A stretch of DNA of 64,000 bases. It comes from Prorocentrum cordatum. Lineage: Eukaryota > Sar > Dinophyceae > Prorocentrales > Prorocentraceae. Below, one piece after another: positions 10,443-22,555 of this stretch. Below the pieces are notes generated by a model, which was given only the letters and a program-made list of their open reading frames with translations, had not been told where the DNA came from and did no database searches. Made by a program: the position numbers and the translations under genes. Position 1 is the first letter of the stretch. Every line of letters begins with the position of its first letter. The stretch lies in NCBI GenBank assembly GCA_963575745.1, contig CAUYUJ010011459.1:230001-294000 (forward strand), read 5' to 3'.

Positions 10443-10937
10443 TAACTTGGCGATATTGATGACGCACGCGATGCCGTCGCCGGTTTCGAGGTAGGTCTGC
10501 AAGAGGTTGCGCGTGCAAGCGTGCCTGCCCACACGCGTCTAACAAGGACCCCTCGCAAATGGCCTGCGCAACCCCCGCAGAAGTGATGCACGCTGAGGTG
10601 TGCAGGCATCTGCAATGACATGAATCCCGGTCCGCCCCAGTGAAGCGAGATTCAGGCAAGAGATCTCATTTGGCTCAAAAAGAAGAAACTGGAAGTACAT
10701 GGAAATCACCTAGTCCCCAAAAACCTACAGGAGGCCACCGACGTTTAGTAAACACAAATCATCGGAACAAGCCCCAGGGGCCTTACAGACACAAGTGTTG
10801 ATATTGTGTCGGTTTCACGCAATGGGAACACCTCTTCACCGCAGCCGGCGTGTCATTCCTGTAATTGCCCATGTTCATCTGAGTGATATCGTTAGTGCCC
10901 ACCCGGCACTGGCACTTGATAGCCTGGCTGTGCACCA
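10443..10937 (-). CDS. Two-exon fragment of an unknown Cys-containing protein
   Basis: Exon a is 10937-10788: acceptor TTTTCAG, donor CTTGTGTCT|GTAAGG. It encodes a Cys-rich stretch (CQCRVGTNDI, then AVKRCSHCVKPTQYQHLC). Exon b is about 10533-10443: acceptor GTGGGCAG, donor AACGC|GTGAGG. It encodes TRNLLQTYLETGDGIACVIN then IAKLYMASN. Exon a ends after two bases of a Leu codon and exon b supplies the third, so the join is in frame, and both donors match the GTRAGG consensus. Both ends of the gene lie outside these exons. Spaced CxC and CxxC pairs could bind metal, but I do not recognise the family. Confidence 0.5.
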
Positions 10938-10939
10938 CT

Positions 10940-11395
10940 GAAAACACGACAGACCAGAACACCCCCCCAACAAACGAACATATTCCACTGAGGCACTACC
11001 CCAATTCAACAAAGCCACTGACGAACACAACGGGGAACGACATTGAAACCCGAAGAGCCTCAATGAAGGCGCCCATCGCTGGATGAGTAGAGCCATGCGG
11101 AAGTTGCATTTTAAATGCCCGATGATACCTGGGACTGCCCCGAAGTGATCTCACGCCCCCCGCCCCAGGAAACTGCAAGCCCACACTAAAACATACCTCA
11201 TCCACCTAAACGCCCTCCCTCATCCGGACGCCGCACAAGGAGACGAACACCCGATATGTTGACAAACTCGACGGCACCTTTCTGCGACGTTGTTCGTGAG
11301 ATGATCCCCGTGCATCGCCCTCTCGTGGCAAGACCACATGCTGATCCGCCCACGCGCTGGCGCGAGAAGGCTTGAACATCAAATATTCAACTCAT
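10940..11395. other. Unassigned, mostly intron-like
   Basis: On the minus strand this is T/G-rich with pyrimidine tracts and AGs, as expected of intron upstream of the exon at 10937. A short possible exon sits at about 11145-11190 behind GGGCTTGCAG, but nothing confirms it. Confidence 0.3.
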
Positions 11396-11396
11396 A

Positions 11397-12640
11397 GTGT
11401 TGACCGTTTGGTCCAGACCGCCCACCCAGTGCAACCTTACTGGAAACACTATGGTCCAGACCTCCCGCGTCAAGGCTCCTGACGTTAACCCTTCGGCCAA
11501 GACCTCCCGGTTCTTCACTCATACGGGCAACGTGTTGCTCCCAACCTCCCGCCCCAGAGCTCCGAGTGGTAGACGTTTGGTCCAGACCTCCGCCTTCTCA
11601 ACTCTTTCTGTTAACGCTCTGGTTCAGGCCTCCCGCCTCAAGGATCCAAGCGGTAACAGTTTGGTCCAGACCTCCCGCTTAGGTCGCAGTGCTAAACCTT
11701 TGGCCCCAACCTCCCGCCTCAAGGCTCCGAGCGGTAACCGTTTGGACCCGACCTCCCGCGACAGAGTTCCGAGTGATATAGCTTCGGTCCAAACCTCCCG
11801 CCACGCCAGTCCGAGTGGTAATCGTTTGGTCCAGACCTCCCGCTTCTTAACTCATGCTGGTAACTATCCCTCCTCAGAGCTCCGAATGGTAACCGCGGTG
11901 TTCCAAACCTCCCGTTCCCTCACTTTCAGGGGTAACCCGATGGTCCACACCCCCCTCGTCAAGGCTCCGAGTGGTAACCGTTTGACCAACCCTCCCGCTT
12001 CTCAACTCTCACTGGTAACCTTTTGGTTCAAACCTCCCGCGCCAGGGCTCCGAGTGGTAACCGTTTGGTCCAGACCTCCCGGATCTCAGCGATTACTGGT
12101 AGCCCCTTGGTCCAGACCTCCCGCGCCAGGGCTCCGAGCGGTAACGATTTGGCCCCAAACTCGCGCTTAACTCTTACTGCGAATTAATCCTTTGGTCGAA
12201 ACCTCGTTCCTCATGGCGCTGACCTGTAACCGTTTGGTCCAGACCTCCCGCTCCTGAGTTGTCACTGCTAACCCTTTGGTCCAAACCGCCCGCGTCAGGG
12301 CTCTGAGTGGTAACCGTTTGGTCTGGACCTCCCACGTCTAAACTCTCACTGGTAACCCTTTGGTCCAGACCTCCCGCCTCAGAGCTCCGAGTGGAAAGCG
12401 GGAGGTCTAGACCTCCCGCTGTTCGACTCTTTCAAGTAATCCTTTGGTCCGGGCCTCCCGCCTCAGAGCTCCCCATGGTAACCGTTTGTCTCCTACCTAC
12501 CATTTCTTCATTCTGACTGGTGAACCTTTGACCTCGCCTCGCGCGTCAAAGCTCCGAGTAGTAACAGTTGAGTCCAAACATCCCGCTGATCACTCTCACT
12601 GGATAATCTTGGTCCAGACCTCCCCCCTCACGGCCCTGGG
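11397..12640. repeat. ~43 bp minisatellite (GGTAACCGTTTGGTCCAGACCTCCCGC family), array 1
   Basis: About 28 imperfect units. The core TTTGGTCCAGACCTCCCGC is the best-kept part, followed by CTCAAGGCTCCGAGTGGTAACC. Unit spacing measured near 11411, 11454 and 11496 is 42-43 bp. A second array of the same family is at 16530-17240. The long plus-strand frame through it (11397-12170) is a product of the repeat. Confidence 0.92.
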
Positions 12641-12769
12641 CGGTAATCGCATGACTCCCCTCCATCCCATCCCCGTGATCGGCGTCAGTGTCGGGGTCGC
12701 TGTCGCCATCGCCGTCTCCGTCGTCGCCATCGTCGGCGTCGCCCGACCGTAAAACAGCCTCGTAGTTGT

Positions 12770-13160
12770 TACGCCATGGGTTGCACCCACGGCCGCCGAC
12801 GATATAACCGGCTCCCATTTGTTGCGCCATTGTTGCGCCCCCGGCCGTCGATATTTCCCTGTGTCCTAGTGCTTGCGCCATAGCTTGCGCCATCGGCCGC
12901 CGAAAATATAGCTACCTCCCATTGGGTGCGGCATTGGCAACGCCCTCCCCCGCTGGGAACCAAAAATGGATCCTATTGTTTGCGCCGTTGGTTGCGCCCG
13001 GAGGCTCCGAGCAATTTTTCTTTAGGTTACGCCCTCGTCCACGCAGAACCCAACTGGCTCCGATGGGTTGCGCCATGATTTCAGCACTCGGCCGCCGAGG
13101 GACTAGCTATCCCCTATTGGTTGCGCCATTGATGTCGCCCCCCAACCGCCGAAGGTGAAA
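12770..13160. repeat. Degenerate ~60 bp repeat (GGTTGCGCCATTG...CGGCCGCCGA)
   Basis: Units alternate TTGCGCCATTG and CGGCCGCCGAAAATATAGCTAC-like segments, with about six diverged copies. It lies immediately downstream of the transposase gene on its strand. No coding content. Confidence 0.7.
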
Positions 13161-13547
13161 CTATCGCTCATTGAAAGCAACGGTCAGTGCAGCTCAGAAC
13201 TGCACCTTCCGAAAAGCACATCCCGAAAAGCTGATCCTGGCTACAGCCGAAATTACGCAACAGTCCACGCCTCGCATGACGGGCGCCCGGACTCGCCGAA
13301 GGCTGGCATATACGGAAAGTCGGCGTGGTCCTCGGCACGTCCACTGCGGGAGCCTTGCCGACCAACGGTTTGCGCGCGGTCTGGATGGGCATGCCAACCC
13401 TGACGCCCGCCCGCCGGCCAAAAGAAAAAGATAGCAAGCAGGGGCGCGCAGAGTGGGCAAATGGGCGCGCCGCTGCGGGCACGCCCCACCATGTCCATCC
13501 ATCTGGGAACAAACAGAACATCCCGTGAGAATGCAAATCCCCCCCCC

Positions 13548-16170
13548 GCCAGGTAGCCCCGAAGTACTCGACCAATTCCCGCTCGTCTGGGGCGAAAAGC
13601 CGCTGTAACTTGTCGAAGACACCACCCACCGCCTTCTCGGGCAGGAACGCCAAGTTCCCCAGCGCGGCGACCTCATCTCCGTTTTCAGAAAACGCCCACC
13701 CACCCCGCACCACCACGTCGCTACGCCACCCCACCCCGGAAAAAAAAGGCCCAGCACCAGGAGGAACGTCGGGGCAACAAAAGTACTTCGTGGCAAACCT
13801 TTGAGGAAAAGCGTGCAGCAACCTACATTGTGATTGCTGGCACGCATAGCCTCGGCCGCGTCGAAAAAAACAGCAGCGCCCCACGACTCCGAAGCCGAAA
13901 AGAAAAGAGATAGGGAAGGAATGATGGAAAGGTGGGCAAAGGAAAATGACAACGCGAACCAATAGCAAATCCAAAAATTGTAGCGCCGCCGGCCGGCCGC
14001 GACAAGAGAACCGTCTACCCCGACTGCCCCGACGCCCAAGCGCCCCGCGCGCTCTCGGAAGCAAGTGTCCTCGAAAAAGCGCTTCTGCAGACCCATGTTC
14101 GCCACCTTGTTCACCACCGCCTGCTTGAGGTGGAACAGGCACCCGCAGACCTGGGACGTCACGGGGGTGAACAGAAAAACGGCTGGATATATCCAGCAAC
14201 CCAAGTTAAAAGTATTCAGACACAGCCGCACACGGGACACTTCTCACAGCGAAGACTTTGCGCTCGGAGACTACATTCGCACTGCCCTGGCCGATGTCCG
14301 ATCGCGCTCCGAGCTCGCCCCTGGACCTCCCCGCGCACCCCCCCCCCCAAAAAAAAAAAAGCCGCGTGCCCGATCCTCCAAGACGCCCGCGCCCCAGATG
14401 CGAAACTCCAGACGGAAACCTCGACAACTAAGTGATCCAACACAGGCGTGGATTCACTAAGCTCGAATGGGCCGCATCATGTGGGATCTCCCATTATAAC
14501 TCATCGGCCGAACGTGAATCTGCAGCAAGCGTGGAAACGACACCTGTGCGATGCGCCTGAAACCCCCCAAGCCCACCTTCGACGTGCTCCAAACCTTGGC
14601 TGCAGCGTTCCACGCCGCCCACTCAAAGTCCAACACGAGAAGACCAGGTGGCCCACGCAAACCAAACTCCTCGCGAAGCACCCTGAAGAACCGCTCGTAG
14701 GTCTCCGTCCTTTTGTTCGGCAAGAGGCCGTAGACGAGAGCGAAGGCGTGCCCGTGCTTAAACCCGTGCAGGGTCCACACCTGACAAGCGAGAAAGGATA
14801 GCAGAGGCAGGCGGCTCTCGCCGCCCCGCAGCAAAAGTAAAAGCCTGTGCCATCATCGGGTGCACTGAACAACATTCTGAAGACATCGCAGGAAGCACCC
14901 TTTATCGCTAAGGCAAACGGCAGAATGCCAAGAACGATCCAAATACGACGCCAAGAACTCTCGACGGCGACGGGCACGCAGAAGTAAGGCCCGCACCTGC
15001 GTAAAGGGATGCGGCGCCACTTTAAAAGTTCCGTCGCCGAACCACGTGGGGCACTCGCCCAGCATCGCGACGTGCGACTTCAGCCCCAAAATAATGAAGC
15101 GATCCTCGCCGCTCTCGGGGCCAGAATCATGGAGCAGAATCGTCTCCTGAGAATAGGTGGTGTCACAAGAACATTGCCCGCGCAGGCGCTCGCGCACCAA
15201 AAAGCAAATGGGCCCTGACGCCGACCCCCCCCCCCACACGTGAACGGGCGCACTGCAAAACAAACGCAGCCCTAAAACAACAATAACCACCGCATGCGAA
15301 TTCACAACGATGGACAATGAGATGGACATGGAGCACATCCCTCAGCAGTTGGGCCCCATACAGCCGGCGACTGCAAAATCAACCGTAAGCTAAAACACAG
15401 GTGCGCGCAGTGCATCATCATGATAGTGCCACGAAGGACAATGGGGGGGGCTCGCGGTGCCCAATGCCCCAGCCGCCCATGGAGCAGCCATCCCAAGGGA
15501 AAAAACCTAGGGGCAACATGATTACCGGCGCCCTGGGCCCATGCCCCCCCCCCAAAAAAAAACATCCCCCCCGCAGTCGACACGCATGCAAAGAATTCCT
15601 GAACGCTCAGGGAGCAACCGGTCCTTGTCGAACTGCAAAACCCTGTCCGGCAAGACCAGCTTGGAGAGGGAGGAGTAATCGGGCTTCTCCACGTCTTCTC
15701 CAGCCTTGAAGCGTTTCTCCCGGTCAGAGTGCCTCGCGTTCCAGGCGGCCTTCGGGAGAGCCGCCAGCCCCTTCCCCGCCGCATCCCGCCCCCGTTCAAC
15801 GCCGCACCGTCTCGTTCCAGGCGGCCTGAAGATCCCACCGCTGCAGCCCCCCCGCCGCGCCGTGCCCCCACCAAAAAACGCCCACACTGCCCTTCAAACA
15901 CCAGCCCCCCCCCCAAAAAAAAAACACACACACAAATAAACGCCACAACATATCATTATTTTCATCACGAAAACATGTCATTCGGCACCGCCGCGCCCTC
16001 TTGAGAGCCAGGGTCGCCACGTTCGCGTCCGGCGCCCCCAGACAATCGGCCACGACCCGCGTGGCGGGCGTGAATTTCTGCTCCACGGCTTCTGCTTTCA
16101 CTTGTTGGAAAAGCTTGATGCGAGCCACCTGGGCGACTCTGACAATGCTTGCGCGACACATGCACATGTG

Positions 16171-16216
<46 letters not shown>

Positions 16217-18995
16217 TGCACAATTTTAGAACGCATGGCCAACAATACGTACACGCACGGACCCCCACCCTGAGGTCGTATCACCTCCGAACCCCCAGCC
16301 CAGAGACACTCATCATTTCTCCGACCAGTGCCGTCACTTAGGCATTCCTATTTATTCCCTGAGAAACTGAGCCTCTGTGGCGATCTGGCTGCAATGTTCC
16401 CGCCGTCACCGACCTGTCGCCGCTTCCCAGCCGCCTCGTCTCCGCCCGTCGCCTGGGCCGCTTGACATGTAGCACATAGATTGCACCGATCAATATACAA
16501 TATACACCACATTGATTGCATCGCACGGATGGCGCAACGGGTAACCCTTTGGTCCAGACCTCCCGCCTCGAAGCTGTGAACAAGAACCCTTTGGTCCAGA
16601 CCTCCCACTAAAGGGCTCTAACTGGTAACCCTTTGGTCCAGACCTCCCGCCAGCAAGCTTGAACTGGTAACCATTTGGTGCACGCCTCCCACCTGAAGGC
16701 TCCGACTGGTCACTCTTTGGTCTAGGGCTCCCCCCCCGAAGTGTTCGAATGGCTCTTTGGTCCAGACCTCCCGCCTGAAAGCTCAGACCAGTCACAATTT
16801 GGTCCAGACCTCCCACTTCAAAACTGCAACTCGTAACCCTCTGGTGCAGACCCCTCGCCTGCAAGCTCTAATTGGTAACCCTTTGGTCCAGCACTTCCTT
16901 CTGAAGACTCCGAGTGGCAACTCTTTCTTAACTCTTTGGTCCACACCTTCCGCCCGAAGGCTCCGAATGGTAACTCTTTGGTCCAGACCTCCCGCCTCGA
17001 GGCTCTGGCCGGTAACGTTTTGGTCCAGACCTCCCACTTCAGACGTCTAGTTGGTAACCCTTTGGTCCAGACCTCCCGCCTGCAGACTATACCTGGTAAC
17101 CCTTTGGTCTAACCCCCTCTGCCTGGAGTGTCTAATTGCCATGCCCTGTTCCAAACCTCTCGCTGACAGGATCCCAATGGCAACCCTTCAGTCCAAACCT
17201 CCCACCTGAAAGCTCTGAGCGGAAACATTTTGGTCCACAGACCCCCCCTTCACGGAGTAAAGCAACGGAATTGAAATATGAACGACCACATCTAACGAGA
17301 TGATATCCTCCAGGTGCCCTGGCAAAAAAAACGACTCCTGGCGACGCACTTTGCACAGGTAGAGTGTCCGTGGAAACCTCCGGTCCTAAATACTTAACCG
17401 AATGCCGCGGGCCAATCCCCACCTGGGCAAGTACAGTCAAAACACCAGTCACTTGGAAAATCCATCCACCCGGTCCGGATTCGGCAGGTGGTTGTGCTCC
17501 GGCGTGGGAGCGCCATCCACGCCGAGGACGCCGTCGACGGAGGAGGTCTTCACCCTGGCTTTACATTTGTCCTCCGCGATTGTCCAACACACTTGATGCC
17601 CTCCCCTTGCCCCCCCTAGCCGGGGAACGCCCCTTGGGCCTCTCCGTGGCACCCCCCTTGGGCCCTTAGCTTGTGGCCCCCCGTCGAAACCGTGAAACGG
17701 TCCGTGCACACACAAACAACGGGGCATAAAGAAAATGCGTGGGAATGCACCCAAATCCGCCACTACATCCGCAGAGCTCTGGGCGCGTGAGGCCGTGTCC
17801 ACTTGTTCTGCGGCATCGCCCCTTGCGAAAAAATGCCCAAGGTACCCCGGGGCATTTGAAAGAACGAGAAATCATTTAAAAGCACGCGGTCCACCGTGAC
17901 CAGCGTGCCTACACTATGAAACACAATGACTTCATCTACAGTGCCGCTTGCGATAGCGCGGCGCCCCCCATCTGCACACCAGAGCCCCCGACCCGCCCCG
18001 CACCAACGAAACCGCCTTGCCCGGGGGCCTGCCTCACGGGGCGCCGGATCCGCGCGGCAGCGTGACAACGAGTACGAATGGAAGATGACGCAGCTGCGTG
18101 ACCTACGCTGTCCTTCTCGTGGCGGTCGCACAACCACGACGACTTACCACCCTTCAGAGTCTTCTTGAAGTAATATGCATAACCTTTTGTGGAAATGATG
18201 CAATAAAACGACGACTAGCAAAGGAGACGAGGTCGACGACTGGCAAGGGCAAGCAGGGCGCAAGCACAGGAGGAGATGCATCGCAAAAAGGTCGCATCGG
18301 AGAGGAACGCATACAGAAAGCAGGTGCGGAGGAGAGCAATGAGAGGGATTAGCAACGCAGAGAGAGAAGGAGAAGGAGCAGGAGCTGGAGGACGATGATA
18401 AGAAACATACTGATGAATACGAGGAGGAGGGGGAGGAGGACGGAAGGGAATCGACGCCACGACCTCCACAGAGCAGCATATTGTTGCCACGCTGGGACTT
18501 CACGATCTCCGGCGCGGGCGAAGCCCCTGGCAAAACCGCGGGCGGTGCCTGCGCGGGGGCAGCCCCTGCCACCGGAGGCTGTCCGGCCGCGCCCGGGCCG
18601 ACGGCGCCCCCTCCGGACGAAGCCCCTGGCAAAGGCGCGGGCGGTGCCTGCGCGGGGGCAGCCCCAGCCACCTGACGCTGTCTGGCCGCGCCCGGGCCGA
18701 CGGCGCCCCCGCCACCACGAAGCCGGGCACCACGTGCCCTCGCCACTGGAGCGGGCGCTGCTGGACACGCGGCGAGATCTCCCCCCTGCCCTGCCGGAGG
18801 CATGAACGGTGGCGCCGCGACTGCTGCCGCCGCTACGGGCGGAGCAGCCCCTTGCGGCGCCTCCGGCGCAAGCAACGGAGCAGGCGCCGAATCGTCGTCG
18901 AGGTCCATCTCCACGCGCTGAACCCCCTGCCCGAAAGCACCCGCGGGCCATGTCCCACGCTGGAGCGGCGCGCGAGCCAATGGGACGCCCGCCAT
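13548..18995 (-). CDS. FLYWCH/MULE-type transposase gene, eight exons traced
   Basis: Mutator-like transposases are DDE enzymes, often with an N-terminal FLYWCH zinc finger. Traced exons: E1 18995-18464 (ATG at 18995, Ala/Pro-rich with a 33-codon tandem duplication, ending in the FLYWCH start EIVKSQRGNNMLL); E2 17591-17470 (FLYWCH core WTIAEDKCKAR...HNH); E3 16128-15997 (VARIKLFQQVKAEA...TPATRVVAD); E4 15749-15642; E5 15146-14997 (TWFGDGTFKVAP, first catalytic Asp); E6 14780-14544 (GHAFALVYGLLPNKRTETY, then LVLDFEWAAWNA with the second Asp); E7 14150-14034 (CGCLFHLKQAV); E8 13671 to about 13548 (LAFLPEKAV...EYFGATWRG). E2-E8 joins are all phase 0; E3 appears to use a GC donor. The middle of FLYWCH and the C-terminal catalytic Glu were not found, so exons may be missing or the gene may be truncated. 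No frameshift or stop is seen in the traced exons, so a live or domesticated gene is possible. Confidence 0.72.
16171..16212. repeat. (TA)n microsatellite in a transposase intron
   Basis: About 20 TA units lie between exons E2 and E3 of the transposase, just upstream of the E3 acceptor on the minus strand. Confidence 0.97.
16530..17240. repeat. ~43 bp minisatellite, array 2, inside a transposase intron
   Basis: About 16 units of GGTAACCCTTTGGTCCAGACCTCCCGC..., the same family and orientation as 11397-12640. It fills most of the ~1.34 kb intron between E2 and E3. Confidence 0.92.
18520..18717 (-). repeat. 99 bp in-frame tandem duplication in transposase exon 1
   Basis: The phrase AAGCCCCTGGCAAA recurs at 18521 and 18620, a 99 bp period that keeps the reading frame. 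It encodes two 33-residue Ala/Pro/Gly units (PGAAxQxxVAGAAPAQAPP). This points to a low-complexity N-terminal linker. Confidence 0.8.
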
Positions 18996-18999
18996 GCCG

Positions 19000-20065
19000 A
19001 CGCGGATGTGGGCACGATCTCCGGGGAACCACGCCGCCGGCAGCCCTGCACTGAGGCCGGAGAAGAAAGGGCAGCCAGACAGAACCGCTAACGAGGGAAC
19101 TGGCGAATACAAGCATGCGCCATGCGGATGAAGATGCACTAGCACCACGTACATCATCAGAGTGAGGGGGGCGAACGGTCATTCACTGCCCCTGGGTGCG
19201 TGCCTGAAGTGGGATTCTGCGGTCCGGATTGTTCTTGTTGTTTATGTTGTCGCGTTTCCCCCCCGACCCACCCCGCGACCCACCGCGAGACCCACCCTCG
19301 ACCCACCTGCGGCCCGCCATCGACCCGCCCCGCGACCCGCCTGCGACCCACCCCCGCCCCGACCGCGACCCACGCGCCGCGACCCACCCCGCGCCAGCCC
19401 CCTCACTCTGACCCAGAATTGGTGTGCACGCGTGGCCATTTGTATTTGCGCGTGTGCGTGGATGTCTGCATCAAGGTGCCCTGCGTGTGTATGTTGTCGG
19501 TATGCATGCGCGTGCGTTCCACGCAAAACTGTTACCAACCAGACTCCTATGAGTATGTGTTGCCACGTGGGCAGCAGGGGGACGAGCGAGGGAGTGAGCT
19601 AGTCAGACTGAGAGACGCACAACGAGAGGGATAGAGCAAGAGAGAGAGAGAGAGAGAAAGAGAGGGAGGTGCATAACGAGGCTCTCGCGGTATAGCATAA
19701 CGAGCTGAACGGGCAATGATAAAACCACAGAACTACATCGGGTGAGTAGTAGCGGAAGGCAGGAGCGAATGCAGACTTGACGATTGGACAGCGCGCCGCC
19801 AAAAGTCCACGCGAAAAGCAAAGAGTTGGGTCCCAATGAAACGGTTCCGACCAAATTATGGACGAGCTGCGGTCAGCGGCCGCCCTTGCCGCATCGTTGC
19901 CTAGCGTGCTCTAGGGAGGTGCCCAGCCCTAATGATCATGCCCGCCACCTCCCACCACTGGCTCCCTGACCACTGTGATCAGCGGCCAAGGCTTGCGCAA
20001 GCGCTCGGCGTGCAAGGCAGTGCTAAAAGGCGCGCCGCCTGGGGTGCACATGCAAAACAAAAAGA
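19000..20065. other. Spacer with a CGACCCACC repeat and a short GA tract
   Basis: Between the transposase start and the next gene's stop. A short degenerate repeat of CGACCCACCC / GCGACCC occupies about 19255-19405, and a GAGAGA tract about 19630-19665. Reading frames across it look like repeat shadows. It may hold the transposase promoter or 5' UTR, but no motif is recognised. Confidence 0.5.
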
Positions 20066-20067
20066 AA

Positions 20068-22209
20068 TCATAAATTGCCGAAGCGCTTCTCTGCAAGCGC
20101 GTCCCCCATGCAATGCGCAAGAGGGTCATCAAGCCAGACGCCGCGGACTGGGCCTGGCTGGACAAACCCGGCCACGAGGTGCACTGACCCCGCACGCAGC
20201 ATCTCCCCGAAGATATCGTGGAAGTCCTGCAAGAGTGCGCAGGCGACAAAGGAAATGAGGCATCGAGAGGAAGACGAACCAGACAGCACACCGAACATGA
20301 GGCCAAGGAGGAGAAGCAGGGCTAAGAGATCAGACGAAGGAAACGTCGACGATGGGGGGGAGTCGGCAAAGCCTGGAACTACACGCCAGGAGCCTTAGAG
20401 GGAAGAGACGAGGGTGAGATGACAAGTGAATGACAGAGGAATGCATGAGAAAGATGCCGAAACCGAGGGGGAGCCAAACACAAACTGCAGAAAGAGTGAG
20501 CATGGCATCCTGCGCCGTCCAATGCCAGCAGTGGCCCAAGAAAGTCTGCACGGCGTCGAGGGGCACCCTGGGACGGTCCACGGAACCAAGGAAACGGAGC
20601 ATCTTGACGAGGTCGTGCCCGGACGGCTCCAATGACAAAGGTCGGGGAAACAGCGACTGGGGCACCTCGGAGTGGCCCAATCAGAAAGAGGCCCATCAGT
20701 GGGGCGCGAATTTCCTGCAAATCCAAAATGGGAGCTGCCTCTAGCAGGCCCCATGAGGCCAACGAGGCACAATCCCTAAGCCTGGAAGCCAAACAACATC
20801 GAGGCAAACGAAAGGATGCCCCTGCGATCCCACCGTGTTTCCGAGGGGAGAGAACAAAGCGAACGCGACATAGAAAATGCCCCGGCAAGGATACTCAAAA
20901 TGCTCCCCTGGATGCTCCGAACATTCCCAAGGGCCCTGAAAACGAAATTGTTCAAAGCAGATGTTCCTAAAATAATCCTCCGTCTCCCTTGGCTCGTTGT
21001 CCCCGCTGGATGAAAGCAGGGACCTGAACAGGCACTCCATAATCCGCCACCCAAGTGAGCTGGCCGTTCGCCGTGAGAGCCTCCCTCAAGTGCACGACGT
21101 CTGGTGCCGCAAGGTGGATAGCTGACGCCGCGGATGCCACCGAGCCCCACAGGGAGCCAGCCTCGCGCGCGGTCCGGAGCAACTCGGCCAGGAAAGCAAC
21201 GGAGGTGTCCTCGCCAGATGAAGACGTGGCAAGAGCCTGCTGATGGAGGTCCGGTTGAGCCGCTTCTCCAAACTGCCGTGTCGCAGCCTGCGCTGCGCCA
21301 TGCATGTGATCCCCTGCGCGCCCAACGGGATGGACTGACCCAAAAGTCACCGGCGGCATCGCGCCTGGGCGACCAGAAGGGCGGGGGTTGGAAGCAGCAC
21401 AACGACTTGCAATCGGGAAGCAGAAGAACTGAGCGAAACCAACACAACGACGGAAAGGGAGAGAGGGAGAGATGAGCATAAAACAAGGGAAGTGCAAGGT
21501 CAGGTGGTAAGAAGGAAGCAGCGAAACAGCATATTGGCGGTCAATGGCGCCATCGACAACGGAACGCCATGACAGGCAAACCCGCAGCCTGAATGCAGGC
21601 ACGCGCTGGAACCCGAAGTGGACGTGCCATTCGGCCGAGCGCCATGAACTCCAAGTTCCGAAACCGCAATGGCGGCACCTGCTGGGACACGCAACGCGCA
21701 AGCAAAGTCGCACATGCACTTGGTGGCCCACGCTGGCGCATGCGCTGGTCACGGAAATGCGCACAGCTGATAGCTTACCGCGACCACGGGGATGAGCGGC
21801 TAACTCGGGAAGGGCATTTGGGGACATGAAGACGAATGCAAAACTGAAGGAACTGAAAACATCCGCGACGAATTCCCCAAGAAACCCGCTCGCGAATGCA
21901 GAAAGATGCTATTCCAACCTGGGCCGAGAGACAACATGAAAGCGAAATGGCCGGAGCACCTGGGCATGCGCCGCCCTCCAACCAGGACCCCAAATTAGAA
22001 GCCATCACAGCATCCTCATGCTGTCGCGCCCACCAGAGTTCTTGCCGATGCTCCATATCTTCACGGTAACCCTTCACTGCGTCATCAATAAGCTGCTCCC
22101 AGCGCGCCGCGAGGCCATCATGCCCCAGCCTGCAAAGCTCGGACGCCTCCAGACGAGACCTCTTCACCAAAGCTCTCCAGGTGGCGCCTCGGATCGTCCT
22201 TGAAAGATA
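20068..22209 (-). CDS. Multi-exon gene of unknown function, C-terminal four exons
   Basis: Four exons join in matching phase: 22209-21960 (acceptor TTGGCGGAG; RWEQLIDDAVKGYREDMEHR; donor CCCAG|GTGCTC); 21364-21024 (acceptor GTCGCCCAG; GEDTSVAFLAELLRTAREAG; donor GTTCAG|GTCCCT); 20665-20510 (acceptor CTCCGAG; GHDLVKMLRFLGSVDRP; apparent GA donor GGCGCAG|GATGCC); 20226-20068 (acceptor CTCTTGCAG; DFHDIFGEMLRAGSVHLVAG, ending in TGA). Together they give 301 residues and a stop. The first exon is charged and probably helical; the rest is mixed. At least two more exons probably lie upstream (listed separately). I do not recognise any domain. The single non-canonical GA-AG intron is supported by phase and by loss of sense if it is retained. 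Confidence 0.6.
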
Positions 22210-22555
22210 CTCCGCCAACCCCGGAGAGCCACGGGCGTAATGGAAAGTAACTTAAGGACGTTGCGCACAATGGAACATCACAAACCCACGGACCGGGACC
22301 CCATCCGAAATAAAACCAAACAACTGAACCATGGCTCGGGCTGTGGCTCGTGCGGCCTGCAATGCGCATGAGAGTAATGAAATCAGAAACAGGAGTCCAC
22401 CGTGGCGCAGCTCTTGGCGCGTGCCGGACAAAGGAAGCTCGAAAAAATAGTAGCGGCATTGTCGTGAAGACAACCACCCAGGCAGCACAGAGACAAGGGA
22501 TTCCCTGGGGCCAAGAGAACATCTAAATCCAGGGCGGCGGACACGCGCAACGCAC

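Noticed and set aside
10783-10787. TAA stop at the end of the 10.9 kb exon as the gene's terminus
   Set aside because: The stop lies inside a consensus donor (CT|GTAAGG), and splicing there restores frame with the next protein-like exon.
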